Below are positions 39,876 through 50,089 of a stretch of 64,000 nt of DNA, piece after piece. The DNA is from Bacteroidota bacterium. Its GTDB lineage: Bacteria > Bacteroidota > Bacteroidia > Chitinophagales > Chitinophagaceae. The position numbers were made by a program, and so were the translations under genes. Location of the stretch: contig CAUJDL010000041.1 in assembly GCA_963169635.1 (NCBI GenBank), positions 1-64,000 of the forward strand, in the 5' to 3' direction. Every line of letters begins with the position of its first letter. Position 1 is the stretch's first letter. Below the pieces are notes generated by a model that had not been told where the DNA came from, did no database searches, and saw only the letters and a program-made list of their open reading frames with translations.

Positions 39876-40343
39876 TTACTGTTTATTAAATTGCTTGATA
39901 TAAAAGTTTTCTTTTTGGCGAATGATGGCTATATCTTCTTTTCGTTTATCCTTATATCCACATAAATGTAAAGCTCCATGAAAAACTACTCTTTCTACTT
40001 CTTCATTAAAACTTAACTTAAGTTGTTGGGCATTTTCTTTTAATCTATCTACACTTATATATGCTTCTGCTTCTATTGCATCTCCTTTAGCAGATAAACA
40101 AAAAGTAATTATATCGGTATAATAATGATGATTTAAAAACTCTTTATTAATATTTATCAAAAACTCATCTGAACAAAAAATATAAGTAAGTGTGTTTAAA
40201 GAAACTTTTTCTTGTTTAAATATTTCCTTTACAAAATGCTTTAAAGCAGCTTTTTTAGTATAATTTAATTGCTTATCAGCATATCTAAAATAAATGGAAG
40301 ATTTGGTTTTGTTAATACTACTATTACTCATATTTAACATCAT
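39876..40343 (-). CDS. ybeY: Endoribonuclease YbeY (rRNA maturation)
   Basis: 'NHHYYTDIITF', 'RVVFHGALHLCGYKD' (HGxLHLxGYDH-like). Confidence 0.92.
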   Translation of the reverse strand: MMLNMSNSSINKTKSSIYFRYADKQLNYTKKAALKHFVKEIFKQEKVSLNTLTYIFCSDEFLININKEFLNHHYYTDIITFCLSAKGDAIEAEAYISVDRLKENAQQLKLSFNEEVERVVFHGALHLCGYKDKRKEDIAIIRQKENFYIKQFNKQ

Positions 40344-40487
40344 TTATATTTATTAGTTTTTGTATATCTGTTTAATAAGGGAAATTTTAATTAAAATTTA
40401 GTAACTATTAAATGATTAATTCTATTCTTTAAAAATATTGATACTATTAAAACTTTGTAAAAATACAAGGCTTTCTTTTCTTTGCAC

Positions 40488-41054
40488 ATGGCTATAGAAA
40501 AAATTGTAATAATTACTGCTCCTTCTGGTGCTGGAAAAACTTCTATTACCAGATTTTTATTAAATAAATATACCTATTTAGATTTCTCCATTTCTGCAGC
40601 TACAAGAAGTCCTAGAAATAATGAAAAAAATGGGGTAGATTATTATTTTATTTCTGTTCTAGATTTTCAGCAAAAAATTAAAGACAATGCTTTTGCAGAA
40701 TGGGAAATGGTGTATGAAGGTAAATATTATGGCACTTTAAAATCTGAACTTGAAAGAATTTGGCAAAATGGTAAAACACCTATTTTAGATATTGATGTAA
40801 AAGGAGCAATTCATATACAACAACAATATCCTCATCAAACATTATCTATTTTTATACAACCTCCAAGTATAGATATTTTAAAAGAAAGATTAGATAGCCG
40901 TGGTACAGAAACACCTGAAAGTATTAATACCAGATTAAACAAGGCTGCTTATGAAATTTCTTTTAACCACTCTTTTAATAAAATTATTATCAATGATAAT
41001 TTAGAAAAAGCTTGTAAAGAAGCAGAAGAAGCTATTCAAAAATTTTTAGAATAA
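40488..41054 (+). CDS. gmk: Guanylate kinase
   Basis: 'IIITAPSGAGKTSITRFLL', 'SAATRSPRNNEKNGVDYYFIS', 'LDIDVKGAIHIQ'; ATG at 40488. Confidence 0.95.
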   Translation: MAIEKIVIITAPSGAGKTSITRFLLNKYTYLDFSISAATRSPRNNEKNGVDYYFISVLDFQQKIKDNAFAEWEMVYEGKYYGTLKSELERIWQNGKTPILDIDVKGAIHIQQQYPHQTLSIFIQPPSIDILKERLDSRGTETPESINTRLNKAAYEISFNHSFNKIIINDNLEKACKEAEEAIQKFLE

Positions 41055-41071
41055 TCTATAAACTGCATAAA

Positions 41072-41105
41072 AAAAGGAACTCCTAGTTAAGAAGCTCCTT
41101 TTAAA
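41072..41105. terminator. Imperfect hairpin between convergent gmk and ppiD-like gene
   Basis: AAAAGGA...TCCTTTT arms flanked by A and T runs. Confidence 0.5.
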
Positions 41106-41122
41106 AAATTAATTATTCTCTA

Positions 41123-43228
41123 TTAATATACTTTGTATCTATAGTCTTTAATGGTTGCTGCATTTCTTAAAGCACTAGTTGCTCTTGTTGCTGCATTTTT
41201 AAACTGTGCAATAATATTTTGTTTAATAGCTTCATTATCTTGCATAGTTGGCATTGCCTGAATTGATAAAGATTTAATAGCTAAAACACCTGTATTTCCT
41301 GCAATTGGTGTAGATACTTTATTTAACATTGATTGATTAAATGCAGCACCTACAGCTTTTTGCTCATAACCAATAGCTGGTATTGCTGGGTTTGCAAAAA
41401 ATAAACTATCTGCTTGTTGAATCATTGATCCTGCACTTTGAGCATACTCTTCTAAACTATTACCTTTAAATTTAGTATCAATAATTAGTTTAGCTTTTTT
41501 CTCATTACGTATAAAAGGCTCTACCAGAGGACGAGCAGCTGCAACAGATTTTAAACCTTTTTTATTAATATCTGTAACTATTGCTACAACATAATTATCG
41601 CCAAGTTCTATTGGTTCGCTTACATTATTTACATCTTTTTCATATAACCATCTTACTAAACCACGTACAGATTCTTGTTGAAAATTAGGTAATGTAAAAT
41701 CATTTTCTTTTACTTCTAATGCAACTAATATTGGTTTATTAAGTTTATTAGCTTCATCATCAAATTGCTTTTTGTTTTTAATATTAGCAGCAAATTGTAA
41801 TGCAGCAGTACTAGCTATATTCACTGTTTCGTTACTAGCAATAATTGGTTTTGCTAAATAAGCTACTTTAACTGCTTCTGTAAAATTTTTCTGACTAATT
41901 ACTTCAATATAATGATATCCTGAATATGCATCATTTTCTACTTTTACTACTTTTTTATCTCCTGCTTTACCATAAAAAATTGTTTCTGCAAACTCTTTAC
42001 TAATACCTGCAAATTGTTGTAATGCAAAATCGTATTCTCCTTTAGTAGCTTTACTTCCACCATCATCACTATATTTTTGAACTAACATATTAAAATCTGT
42101 TCCTGGTAGTTTTGCCAACATTTCTACACTATCAATTCTATTCTTTGCAATACTATCTTCTAAAACAGGATTTCTTCTATCTTCAGTTTTTACTAAAATA
42201 TGTCTAACTTTTACACTATCTGGTAAATTTCTTTTACCAATCTTTTTAGCTATTACAAAATTAGAAGCATCAATATAAGGGCCAAAAACATTACCATCTG
42301 CTAATAATTTAATACTATCTGCATTTGGTATTCTTAAATCTTTTTTAGGCATATAAGCATCTAAGTAAGGAATTTCTGTTCCTGTACGTGCTAAATATGC
42401 TTCAGTATTTGGTGCTGATGCAAAATCTGCTTTTAAACTTATTACTTGATTATAAGCATTAGCAGAATCTGTTGATGATGGTGCAGTATTAAAAGTGATA
42501 TAAGAAAAATTTCTTGTTTCTTCTTTTTGTTCAAAACCAGAAGGGTATTTTTTAATATAAGCAGCTATTTCATTATCAGATATTTCTTTTACTGCTGTAT
42601 CTGATATTGCATTATAAGGCACATAAACATATTGAATACTAGCTAAGCTGCTATTATCTGCTTTTTGCTTTTCAATTAACCAAGTTGGTGCATAAGCACT
42701 ATGTTGTAATAATGCATCAAACTTTGTTTTTAAAGCTTGTTGTTGAATAGGCTCTATGTAAGTTTGAATAACGCCTTGAATATTTTCGGCATTTTTAGAT
42801 TTCTTAAGCTGAGCAAAAGCCTGACGAGCTTCATCTGCTTTAAACATTCCATTTTCATCTACAAATTGTTGCTCTCTTCTTAAAGGAGAGTTTTCGCCAA
42901 ATAATACATCACTAATTTCTTTACCTGTAACAGTTAAGCCTAATTTTTCACACTCTTGTTCTAATAATATTCTATCAATTTCCATATTCCAAAGCTGAGG
43001 AATAATTCCATTTCTATCTTGTCCACCAGCTGAGTACATATTTACTTTTTGGTCAAAACTACCAAGCTCTATTGAGGTACCATTTACTTTACCAATTTCT
43101 GAATTAGCAGTCATACCACTATAACCTCTACCTACACCATCTTGTAATATAAAGGCTATCATTGCTAATGCAATAATTCCAAAAATTATCCATGCACCCT
43201 TATCACGTATTGTTTGAATAACAGACAT
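41123..43228 (-). CDS. SurA/PpiD-like peptidylprolyl isomerase
   Basis: N-terminal TM 'GAWIIFGIIALAMIAFILQDG', rotamase 'VRHILVKTEDRR...YSDDGGSKATKGEYDFAL'. Confidence 0.88.
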   Translation of the reverse strand: MSVIQTIRDKGAWIIFGIIALAMIAFILQDGVGRGYSGMTANSEIGKVNGTSIELGSFDQKVNMYSAGGQDRNGIIPQLWNMEIDRILLEQECEKLGLTVTGKEISDVLFGENSPLRREQQFVDENGMFKADEARQAFAQLKKSKNAENIQGVIQTYIEPIQQQALKTKFDALLQHSAYAPTWLIEKQKADNSSLASIQYVYVPYNAISDTAVKEISDNEIAAYIKKYPSGFEQKEETRNFSYITFNTAPSSTDSANAYNQVISLKADFASAPNTEAYLARTGTEIPYLDAYMPKKDLRIPNADSIKLLADGNVFGPYIDASNFVIAKKIGKRNLPDSVKVRHILVKTEDRRNPVLEDSIAKNRIDSVEMLAKLPGTDFNMLVQKYSDDGGSKATKGEYDFALQQFAGISKEFAETIFYGKAGDKKVVKVENDAYSGYHYIEVISQKNFTEAVKVAYLAKPIIASNETVNIASTAALQFAANIKNKKQFDDEANKLNKPILVALEVKENDFTLPNFQQESVRGLVRWLYEKDVNNVSEPIELGDNYVVAIVTDINKKGLKSVAAARPLVEPFIRNEKKAKLIIDTKFKGNSLEEYAQSAGSMIQQADSLFFANPAIPAIGYEQKAVGAAFNQSMLNKVSTPIAGNTGVLAIKSLSIQAMPTMQDNEAIKQNIIAQFKNAATRATSALRNAATIKDYRYKVY

Positions 43229-43799
43229 AATTAACTATTATATTTTATTTTTAAAGGAGAGCAAAATTAGGGTTTTAAAGTTATTGAACAAATTGTGGAT
43301 AAACTTCTATAATCTTTTATTGGCTTATATTCTTAAAATATGAAAAATTTAAAATCTTTTATTTTTTTGGATTCTTTAATCTCAAAATTTTTGGCTTAAA
43401 AAACTTTTAAACATATCGCTGTTAAAAAAGCATATTTGATGTGTATAAATTACATTTTGTAAAAAATAATTGTTGAAAGAAAAAGTATAAGTATGTCCTA
43501 TATAATTAAAATATTAAATACCAAAGAAAGATTACACTTTTTATAGTTAGTTACTTAACAGTGAATAAGTAGTGATTTGTAAAATGTGTATTTAATAACA
43601 TTTGTTTTTAACAGATGTATATAACAACTAAAAAGCTTTGATTTTATTAAAAACTTACTTGTTAATTAACTGTTAGTTTAAGTGGGTAATGATATAGTTA
43701 ATTAACTTTGTGCTTTGTTAATAATTTATTTATCCCAATATCAACACTCATAATAGTAATATTGGTTTTAAAAAATAAATATTATTAAATACTATTACA
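43229..43799. other. 571-bp divergent AT-rich intergenic region with DnaA-box-like sites and GTTAATTAAC palindromes
   Basis: TGTGGATAA 43294-43302; TGTGTATAA 43440-43448; GTTAATTAAC 43661-43670 and 43697-43706; -7 box TAACTTTG 43703-43710. Confidence 0.5.
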
Positions 43800-44807
43800 A
43801 TGGATATTAACACAGCAAAAGAAAATTTAGTTACAAAAGGATTTTTAGATATTGAAGTTTCGCCAACATTAGATTTATTTGCAGAAATAGAAAAATTAAA
43901 AAAAGAAAAAAATATTGTTTTATTAGCACATTATTATCAAGAGCCAGATATACAAGATGTAGCAGATTTTATTGGTGATAGTTTAGGCCTTGCACAACAA
44001 GCAGCTAAAACAAATGCTGATATTATTGTTTTTGCAGGAGTACATTTTATGGCAGAAACAGCTAAAATTTTAAATCCATCTAAAAAAGTTTTATTACCAG
44101 ATTTAAATGCAGGTTGTTCTTTAGCTGATAGTGCACCAGAACATTTATTTAAAGCTTTTAAAAGTAAATATCCAAATCATGTAGTTGTAAGCTATATTAA
44201 TTGTAGTGCAGAAATTAAAGCATTGAGTGATTATATATGTACATCTTCTAATGCAGAAAAAATTATTGAAAGTATTCCAAAAGACCAACCAATTATTTTT
44301 GCACCAGACCGTAATCTTGGAGCATTTTTAATAAAAAAAACAGGTAGAGAAATGGTTTTATGGAATGGTGCTTGTCAGGTTCATGAAATATTTAGCTTAG
44401 AAAAAATTACTAAATTAAAAATCAGACATCCAAAAGCTAAATTTATTGCTCATCCTGAATGTGAAGAAGCAGTTTTAAATATAGCAGACTATATAGGCAG
44501 TACTTCTCAATTATTAAAATATACAAAAGATAATGATGCTACAGAATTTATAGTAGCAACTGAAACAGGTATATTATATAAAATGCAACAAAATAGTCCA
44601 CATAAAACTTTTATACCAGCACCACCAAATAATGCTTGTGCATGTAATGATTGTCCTTATATGAAATTAAATACTTTGGAAAAATTATATACATGTATGC
44701 AGTATGAATTACCAGAAATAATTATAGAAGAAAAATTAAGATTAGCTGCATTAAAATCTATTAATAGAATGATGGATATTAGTAAATCAGCAGGTTTAAT
44801 AAGCTAA
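43800..44807 (+). CDS. nadA: Quinolinate synthase
   Basis: '[28 protein letters not shown]', '[10 protein letters not shown]', '[18 protein letters not shown]'. Confidence 0.97.
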   Translation: MDINTAKENLVTKGFLDIEVSPTLDLFAEIEKLKKEKNIVLLAHYYQEPDIQDVADFIGDSLGLAQQAAKTNADIIVFAGVHFMAETAKILNPSKKVLLPDLNAGCSLADSAPEHLFKAFKSKYPNHVVVSYINCSAEIKALSDYICTSSNAEKIIESIPKDQPIIFAPDRNLGAFLIKKTGREMVLWNGACQVHEIFSLEKITKLKIRHPKAKFIAHPECEEAVLNIADYIGSTSQLLKYTKDNDATEFIVATETGILYKMQQNSPHKTFIPAPPNNACACNDCPYMKLNTLEKLYTCMQYELPEIIIEEKLRLAALKSINRMMDISKSAGLIS

Positions 44808-44867
44808 GAAATTTTAAAATTAAATTTTCTTTTTAACCCAAATTTGCAATAGTTATATTTGTAAGCT

Positions 44868-47489
44868 ATGGCAAAATCAGCTTCTCCAATGATGCAGCAA
44901 CATAAGGCTATTAAACAAAAATATCCTGATGCTGTTTTATTGTTTAGAGTGGGTGATTTTTATGAAACTTTTGGGCAAGATGCCATAATTACTTCTCAGG
45001 TTTTAGGAATTACACTTACTAAAAGAAATAGTGGAGATAATGCAAATACAGAGTTAGCTGGTTTTCCTCATCATGCTTTAGATACCTATTTACATAAATT
45101 AGTAAAAGCAGGTTATCGTGTAGCAATTTGCGATCAATTAGAAGATCCTAAACAAGCAAAAGGTGTAGTAAAAAGAGGTGTTACAGAATTAGTAACTCCA
45201 GGTATTGCTACTAATGATAAGTTATTAGAACATAATAGTAATAATTTTTTAGCAGCAGTACATTTTGCAGAAAATAATATTGGTATTGCATTTATTGATA
45301 TAAGTACAGGAGAATTTTTTATTGCAGAAGGTAATGAAGAATATATTGATAAATTATTGCAAAGCCTTAAACCCGCAGAAGTAATTTTTCAAAGAAATTA
45401 TCAAAAACAATTTAAAGAAACATTTGGTGTAAAGTTTTATACCTATACTTTAGAAAGCTGGATTTTTGAATTAGCATTTGCAACAGAACATTTATTAAAA
45501 CATTTTCAAACACACTCACTCAAAGGGTTTGGAATAGAAAATTTATCTCAAGGCATTATTGCAGCAGGTGCTGTTTTACATTATTTAAAAGAAACAGAGC
45601 ATCCTAACCTACAACATATTACTTCTATTCAACGAATAGAAAAAGAAGATTTTTTATGGATGGATAGATTTACTATCAGAAATTTAGAAATTATTGGTAG
45701 TAGCAACTCAGAAGGAAATAATCTTTTAAAAACATTAGACAATACAGTTTCTCCTATGGGTGCAAGATTGTTGAAACGATGGATTATAATGCCTTTAAAA
45801 GATATTACTAAAATAAATGAACGATTAAGTGTTGTAGAGTTTTTAATAAAAAATACTGATAACAGACATCAATTAATACAAGCCATAAAACAATGTGGCG
45901 ATATTGAAAGATTGGTAAGTAAAATACCATTAAAAAAAATTAATCCAAGAGAAGTAGTACAGTTAGCAAAAGGATTAAAGCAAATAGCAGTTATTAAAGA
46001 AATATGCTCTAAAGCAGATAATATTTACTTACAAAGATTAGCAGACAGCTTAAACAATTGCCAAATAATACAACAAAAAATTTTTCAGGAAATTGAAGAA
46101 GTGCCACCTGTTGCAGCTAATAAAGGAAATGTAATAAAAACAGGTGTAAATAATGAATTAGATGATTTAAGAAAAATTGCAATAGGAGGAAAAGAATATT
46201 TAATAAATATTCAACAAAGAGAAGCAGAAATTACAGGCATACCATCTTTAAAAATTGGATTTAATAATGTGTTTGGATATTATTTAGAAGTAACAAATAC
46301 ACATAAAAATAAAGTACCAGAAAATTGGATAAGAAAACAAACACTTACCAATGCAGAAAGATATATAACACCAGAGTTAAAAGAATATGAAGAAAAAATA
46401 ACAGGTGCCGAAGAAAAAATTTTATCTATAGAATTAGCAATTTATGATAAGCTATTACTTGCATTACAAGATTATATAGCACCTATACAAATTAATGGAA
46501 ATGTATTAGCTATTATAGATTGTTTAATTTGTTTTGCAGAAAATGCTTTACGCTATAATTATAAAAAGCCTACTTTACACGATGGGTTTGATTTGGTTTT
46601 AAAAGAATCCAGACACCCTGTAATAGAAAGAAATTTACCACAAGGTGAAAATTATATTACCAACGATATTTTTTTAGATACCACAACGCAACAAATAATT
46701 ATTTTAACTGGTCCAAACATGAGTGGTAAAAGTGCTGTATTAAGACAAACAGCATTAAATACTTTAATGGCACATATAGGAAGTTTTGTAGCTGCAGATA
46801 TTGCTAAAATTCCTTTGACAGATAAAATTTTTACCAGAGTTGGGGCAAGTGATAATTTAAGTGGTGGAGAAAGTACTTTTATGGTAGAAATGAATGAAAC
46901 AGCTTCTATCATAAATAATATTTCTGAAAGAAGTTTAATATTATTAGATGAAATTGGCAGAGGAACATCTACCTATGATGGTATAAGTATAGCTTGGAGT
47001 ATTGTAGAATATTTGCATCAATCAGCCCATACACCTAAAACACTTTTTGCTACACACTATCATGAGTTAAATGAGTTAGAAGAAAAATTATCTCGTGTAA
47101 AAAACTTTCATATCACCAATAAAGAAATAGGTAATAAAATAATTTTTTTAAGAAAATTAGCAAAAGGAGGTAGTACCCATAGTTTTGGTATTCATGTAGC
47201 TAAAATGGCAGGCATGCCACCAGAACTTATTAATAGAGCCAATGAAATTTTAGCATTGTTAGAGCAAAAAACAAAAAATAATTCACCAACAAAAGGCGAA
47301 CCATCAACAGAAGATTTAAGTAGTAAAATAAAATCATTATCAGCTCCACAAATGCAACTATCAATTTATGATACTTATTCTGCTGTATTTGAAGATATAA
47401 GAAAACTAATTGAAAATATAGACATCAACCGACTAACACCAGTAGAAGCGTTAATGAAACTTAATGAAATAAAAGGAATGTTGAAGTAA
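44868..47489 (+). CDS. mutS: DNA mismatch repair protein MutS
   Basis: 'LLFRVGDFYETFGQDA', 'LTGPNMSGKSAVLRQTAL', 'ILLDEIGRGTSTYDGISIAWSIVEYL', 'FATHYHELNELE'. Confidence 0.97.
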   Translation: MAKSASPMMQQHKAIKQKYPDAVLLFRVGDFYETFGQDAIITSQVLGITLTKRNSGDNANTELAGFPHHALDTYLHKLVKAGYRVAICDQLEDPKQAKGVVKRGVTELVTPGIATNDKLLEHNSNNFLAAVHFAENNIGIAFIDISTGEFFIAEGNEEYIDKLLQSLKPAEVIFQRNYQKQFKETFGVKFYTYTLESWIFELAFATEHLLKHFQTHSLKGFGIENLSQGIIAAGAVLHYLKETEHPNLQHITSIQRIEKEDFLWMDRFTIRNLEIIGSSNSEGNNLLKTLDNTVSPMGARLLKRWIIMPLKDITKINERLSVVEFLIKNTDNRHQLIQAIKQCGDIERLVSKIPLKKINPREVVQLAKGLKQIAVIKEICSKADNIYLQRLADSLNNCQIIQQKIFQEIEEVPPVAANKGNVIKTGVNNELDDLRKIAIGGKEYLINIQQREAEITGIPSLKIGFNNVFGYYLEVTNTHKNKVPENWIRKQTLTNAERYITPELKEYEEKITGAEEKILSIELAIYDKLLLALQDYIAPIQINGNVLAIIDCLICFAENALRYNYKKPTLHDGFDLVLKESRHPVIERNLPQGENYITNDIFLDTTTQQIIILTGPNMSGKSAVLRQTALNTLMAHIGSFVAADIAKIPLTDKIFTRVGASDNLSGGESTFMVEMNETASIINNISERSLILLDEIGRGTSTYDGISIAWSIVEYLHQSAHTPKTLFATHYHELNELEEKLSRVKNFHITNKEIGNKIIFLRKLAKGGSTHSFGIHVAKMAGMPPELINRANEILALLEQKTKNNSPTKGEPSTEDLSSKIKSLSAPQMQLSIYDTYSAVFEDIRKLIENIDINRLTPVEALMKLNEIKGMLK

Positions 47490-47509
47490 ATATTTATTTT
47501 GTAAATTTG
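47481..47509 (+). promoter_or_regulatory. Putative promoter of toxin-antitoxin pair (TTG-N18-TAAATTTG)
   Basis: Overlaps the mutS stop codon; antitoxin ATG at 47529. Confidence 0.5.
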
Positions 47510-47528
47510 ATTAAACAATCAATTAGCA

Positions 47529-47726
47529 ATGAGCAATACACTACTTTTTAACAAATTATCTAGCCTGCCTGATAATATGAAATCAGAAGTAGAAAAATTT
47601 ATTGACTTTTTATTGAAAAATAAAAAACCTTCTAAAAAGAAACCAAAATTTGGAAGTGCAAAAGGTATGTTTAAAATGAAAAAAAATTTTGATGATCCAA
47701 TAGAAGACTTTAAAGATTATCAATAA
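47529..47726 (+). CDS. VapB-like antitoxin (DUF2281-like)
   Basis: 'LFNKLSSLPDNMKSEVEKFIDFLLKN...PKFGSAKGMFKMKKNFDDPIEDFKDY'. Confidence 0.82.
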   Translation: MSNTLLFNKLSSLPDNMKSEVEKFIDFLLKNKKPSKKKPKFGSAKGMFKMKKNFDDPIEDFKDYQ

Positions 47727-47727
47727 A

Positions 47728-48111
47728 ATGAATTATTTACTAGATACACATACTTTAATTTGGTTTCTTGATGGAAACAGAAAATTATCTTTAAAAGCAC
47801 AAAAAGCAATAGAAACAAATAATAATAACAATTATGTAAGTATTGCAAGTATTTGGGAAATTGCTATAAAAATTAGTTTAGAAAGGCTTATAATTAATTT
47901 ACCCTTTAAAAATTTAAATAAAGAATTAATAAAAAATAATTTTCAACTATTACCTATAACATTTCATGATATTGTTATTTTAACCAGCCAACCTTTTCAT
48001 CATAACGACCCATTTGATAGAATAATTATTGCACAAGCAATTGCAAATAATTACACATTAATTACAAAAGATAAATTATTTTCAGCCTATTCTTTACAAA
48101 CACTTTGGTAA
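47728..48111 (+). CDS. PIN-domain toxin (VapC-like)
   Basis: 'YLLDTHTLIWFLDGNRKLS', 'SIASIWEIAIKISL', 'HHNDPFDRIIIAQAIANNYTLITKD'; 1-nt gap after antitoxin. Confidence 0.9.
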   Translation: MNYLLDTHTLIWFLDGNRKLSLKAQKAIETNNNNNYVSIASIWEIAIKISLERLIINLPFKNLNKELIKNNFQLLPITFHDIVILTSQPFHHNDPFDRIIIAQAIANNYTLITKDKLFSAYSLQTLW

Positions 48112-48175
48112 TAATGCAATATCTTAATTTATGAATATAAAGTAAATGCTAAAGTGTCTTAAAATAAATGTACTT

Positions 48176-48205
48176 TTTGTATAACCCACCAATACATTAC
48201 TTTTG
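48176..48205 (+). promoter_or_regulatory. Putative prfA promoter (TTTG-N18-TACTTTTG)
   Basis: TTTG 48176-48179; TACTTTTG 48198-48205; ATG 48226. Confidence 0.5.
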
Positions 48206-48225
48206 CCCACCCAAAATAAAGTGGT

Positions 48226-49290
48226 ATGATTGATAAGTTAGAAGCAATAAAAGCAAGATTTGAACAAGTTGGTATTGCATTAACCAACCCAGAAATTATT
48301 AATAATCAAAAAGAGTTTGGTAAATTAAGTAAAGAATATCGCTCTTTAGAAAAAATTGTACAACCTTTTGAGCAGTATAAAAAAACATTAACCGATTATG
48401 ATTTTGCTAAAGAAAGCTTAAATGGCAATGATGAAGATTTAAAAGAATTAGCAAAAATGGAATTGCCAGAGTTAGAAGAAAAGAAAGAAGAGCTAGAGAA
48501 ATTACTTACACGATTATTAATACCCAAAGACCCACAAGACGATAAAAATGCTATTTTAGAAATACGTGCAGGAACAGGAGGCGATGAAGCAAGTTTATTT
48601 GCAGGAGATTTATTAGGTATGTATTTAAGATATGCACAAAAGAAAGGCTGGAAAGCTGCTGTAGTAAGTGAAAGTGAAGGTACAGTTGGTGGTTATAAAG
48701 AAGTAGTTGTTGAAATTACAGGAGAAGATGTTTATGGTACTTTAAAATTTGAAAGTGGTGTACATCGTGTACAACGTGTACCAAATACAGAAACACAAGG
48801 ACGTGTACATACAAGTGCTGCAACTGTTGCTGTAATGCCAGAAGCTGAAGAAGTAGATGTAGAATTAAAGGACAGTGATGTAAAAATGGAAACTGCCAGA
48901 AGTGGTGGTGCTGGTGGGCAAAATGTAAATAAAGTAGAAACCAAAGTTTTTTTAACACATACTCCCACAGGTATTGTGGTTGTTTGTCAAACAGAAAGAA
49001 CACAGTTAGCCAATAGAGAAAAAGCTATGCAAATGTTGCGTACAAAACTTTATGAAGAACAAGTACGTAAACAAGAAGATGAAATTGCTCGTCAAAGAAA
49101 AACATTGGTAAGTACAGGCGATAGAAGTGCAAAAATTAGAACTTATAATTGGCCACAAGGTAGGGTTACAGATCATAGAATTGGACTAACATCTTATAAT
49201 TTAGATAGTGTTGTTAATGGAAATATTGATGAGTTTATTGAAACATTACAATTAGCAGAGAATACAGCAAAAATGACCAATCAAGAATAA
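48226..49290 (+). CDS. prfA: Peptide chain release factor 1
   Basis: '[20 protein letters not shown]', '[27 protein letters not shown]'. Confidence 0.96.
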   Translation: MIDKLEAIKARFEQVGIALTNPEIINNQKEFGKLSKEYRSLEKIVQPFEQYKKTLTDYDFAKESLNGNDEDLKELAKMELPELEEKKEELEKLLTRLLIPKDPQDDKNAILEIRAGTGGDEASLFAGDLLGMYLRYAQKKGWKAAVVSESEGTVGGYKEVVVEITGEDVYGTLKFESGVHRVQRVPNTETQGRVHTSAATVAVMPEAEEVDVELKDSDVKMETARSGGAGGQNVNKVETKVFLTHTPTGIVVVCQTERTQLANREKAMQMLRTKLYEEQVRKQEDEIARQRKTLVSTGDRSAKIRTYNWPQGRVTDHRIGLTSYNLDSVVNGNIDEFIETLQLAENTAKMTNQE

Positions 49291-49305
49291 GTAAAATAAT
49301 AAATT

Positions 49306-49782
49306 ATGCAATTTGGTTTTGTGTATGATAAGAAAAAAACAATTCAAGCATTACGCTATCACTTTATTTCCAGAAAAGAAATAAGACTGCTAATAATTGT
49401 TGTTAATGTTTTTGCTATTACATCTGCCATATTATTTTATTTTAAAAAAATTAGACCAGAATATTTTTTACTTGGCTCTATCATGTGGTTATTAATTATG
49501 ATTGCTACATGGTTTATTTTACCTTATGCTGTTTATAAAAAAACTGCTATGTTTCAACATAGGTTTATAGCTCATTTTTTAACAGAGAAACTAATTTTAG
49601 AAACTGAAGCAGGCAATGCTTCGTGGGAGTGGAATAAATTTCAACGCTATACAGAATCTCCTAACTGTTTTCATTTATATTTTAATACTAAATCATTTTT
49701 AATAATACCCAATGATAATATTAGTGATGAAATGAGGCATGAAATAAGAGGTATATTAAAAAAAGGAATAGGCAATCAATAA
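49306..49782 (+). CDS. YcxB-like two-TM protein
   Basis: Two TM helices and C-terminal 'WNKFQRYTESPNCFHLYFNTKSFLIIPN'. Confidence 0.65.
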   Translation: MQFGFVYDKKKTIQALRYHFISRKEIRLLIIVVNVFAITSAILFYFKKIRPEYFLLGSIMWLLIMIATWFILPYAVYKKTAMFQHRFIAHFLTEKLILETEAGNASWEWNKFQRYTESPNCFHLYFNTKSFLIIPNDNISDEMRHEIRGILKKGIGNQ

Positions 49783-49789
49783 AAAACAA

Positions 49790-49815
49790 AAAGCCCACTA
49801 AAGATAGTGAGCTTA
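49790..49815. terminator. Hairpin AAGCCCACTA/TAGTGAGCTT
   Basis: 10-bp imperfect stem between the + gene and the - tRNA. Confidence 0.55.
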
Positions 49816-49827
49816 AAACTTAAGAAG

Positions 49828-49901
49828 TCGGGAGGACAGGATTCGAACCTGCGACCCCCTGGTCCCAAACCAGGTATTCTACCGGGCTGAACTACCTCCC
49901 G
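49828..49901 (-). tRNA. tRNA-Pro (anticodon TGG)
   Basis: Minus strand CGGGAGGTAGTTCAGCCCGGTAGAATACCTGGTTTGGGACCAGGGGGTCGCAGGTTCGAATCCTGTCCTCCCGA; 7-bp acceptor stem, TGG anticodon, GGTTCGAATCC T-arm. Confidence 0.96.
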
Positions 49902-50089
49902 AAAAATCTTTTGGGCTGCAAATATAGGAGGCTGTTACTGAAAAAAAAATTCTACTTTAAATATATTATTTTTTAAACATCCCCTTTTTATACGTGCTAT
50001 TGGGTATTTTATAGATAAATCTTGGCATTAAATATGTAATATTATGCTAGCTTTTATCTTTATACTGTTCATTTTTTAAAATTAATGTT

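Noticed and set aside
39951-39965. ATATCCACA in ybeY as an additional DnaA box
   Set aside because: One mismatch to consensus and inside coding sequence; expected by chance in this composition.
48716-49003. Two overlapping antisense ORFs (48716-49003, 48732-48968) inside prfA
   Set aside because: Compositional shadow of the prfA coding frame; His/Leu-rich nonsense peptide with no motif.
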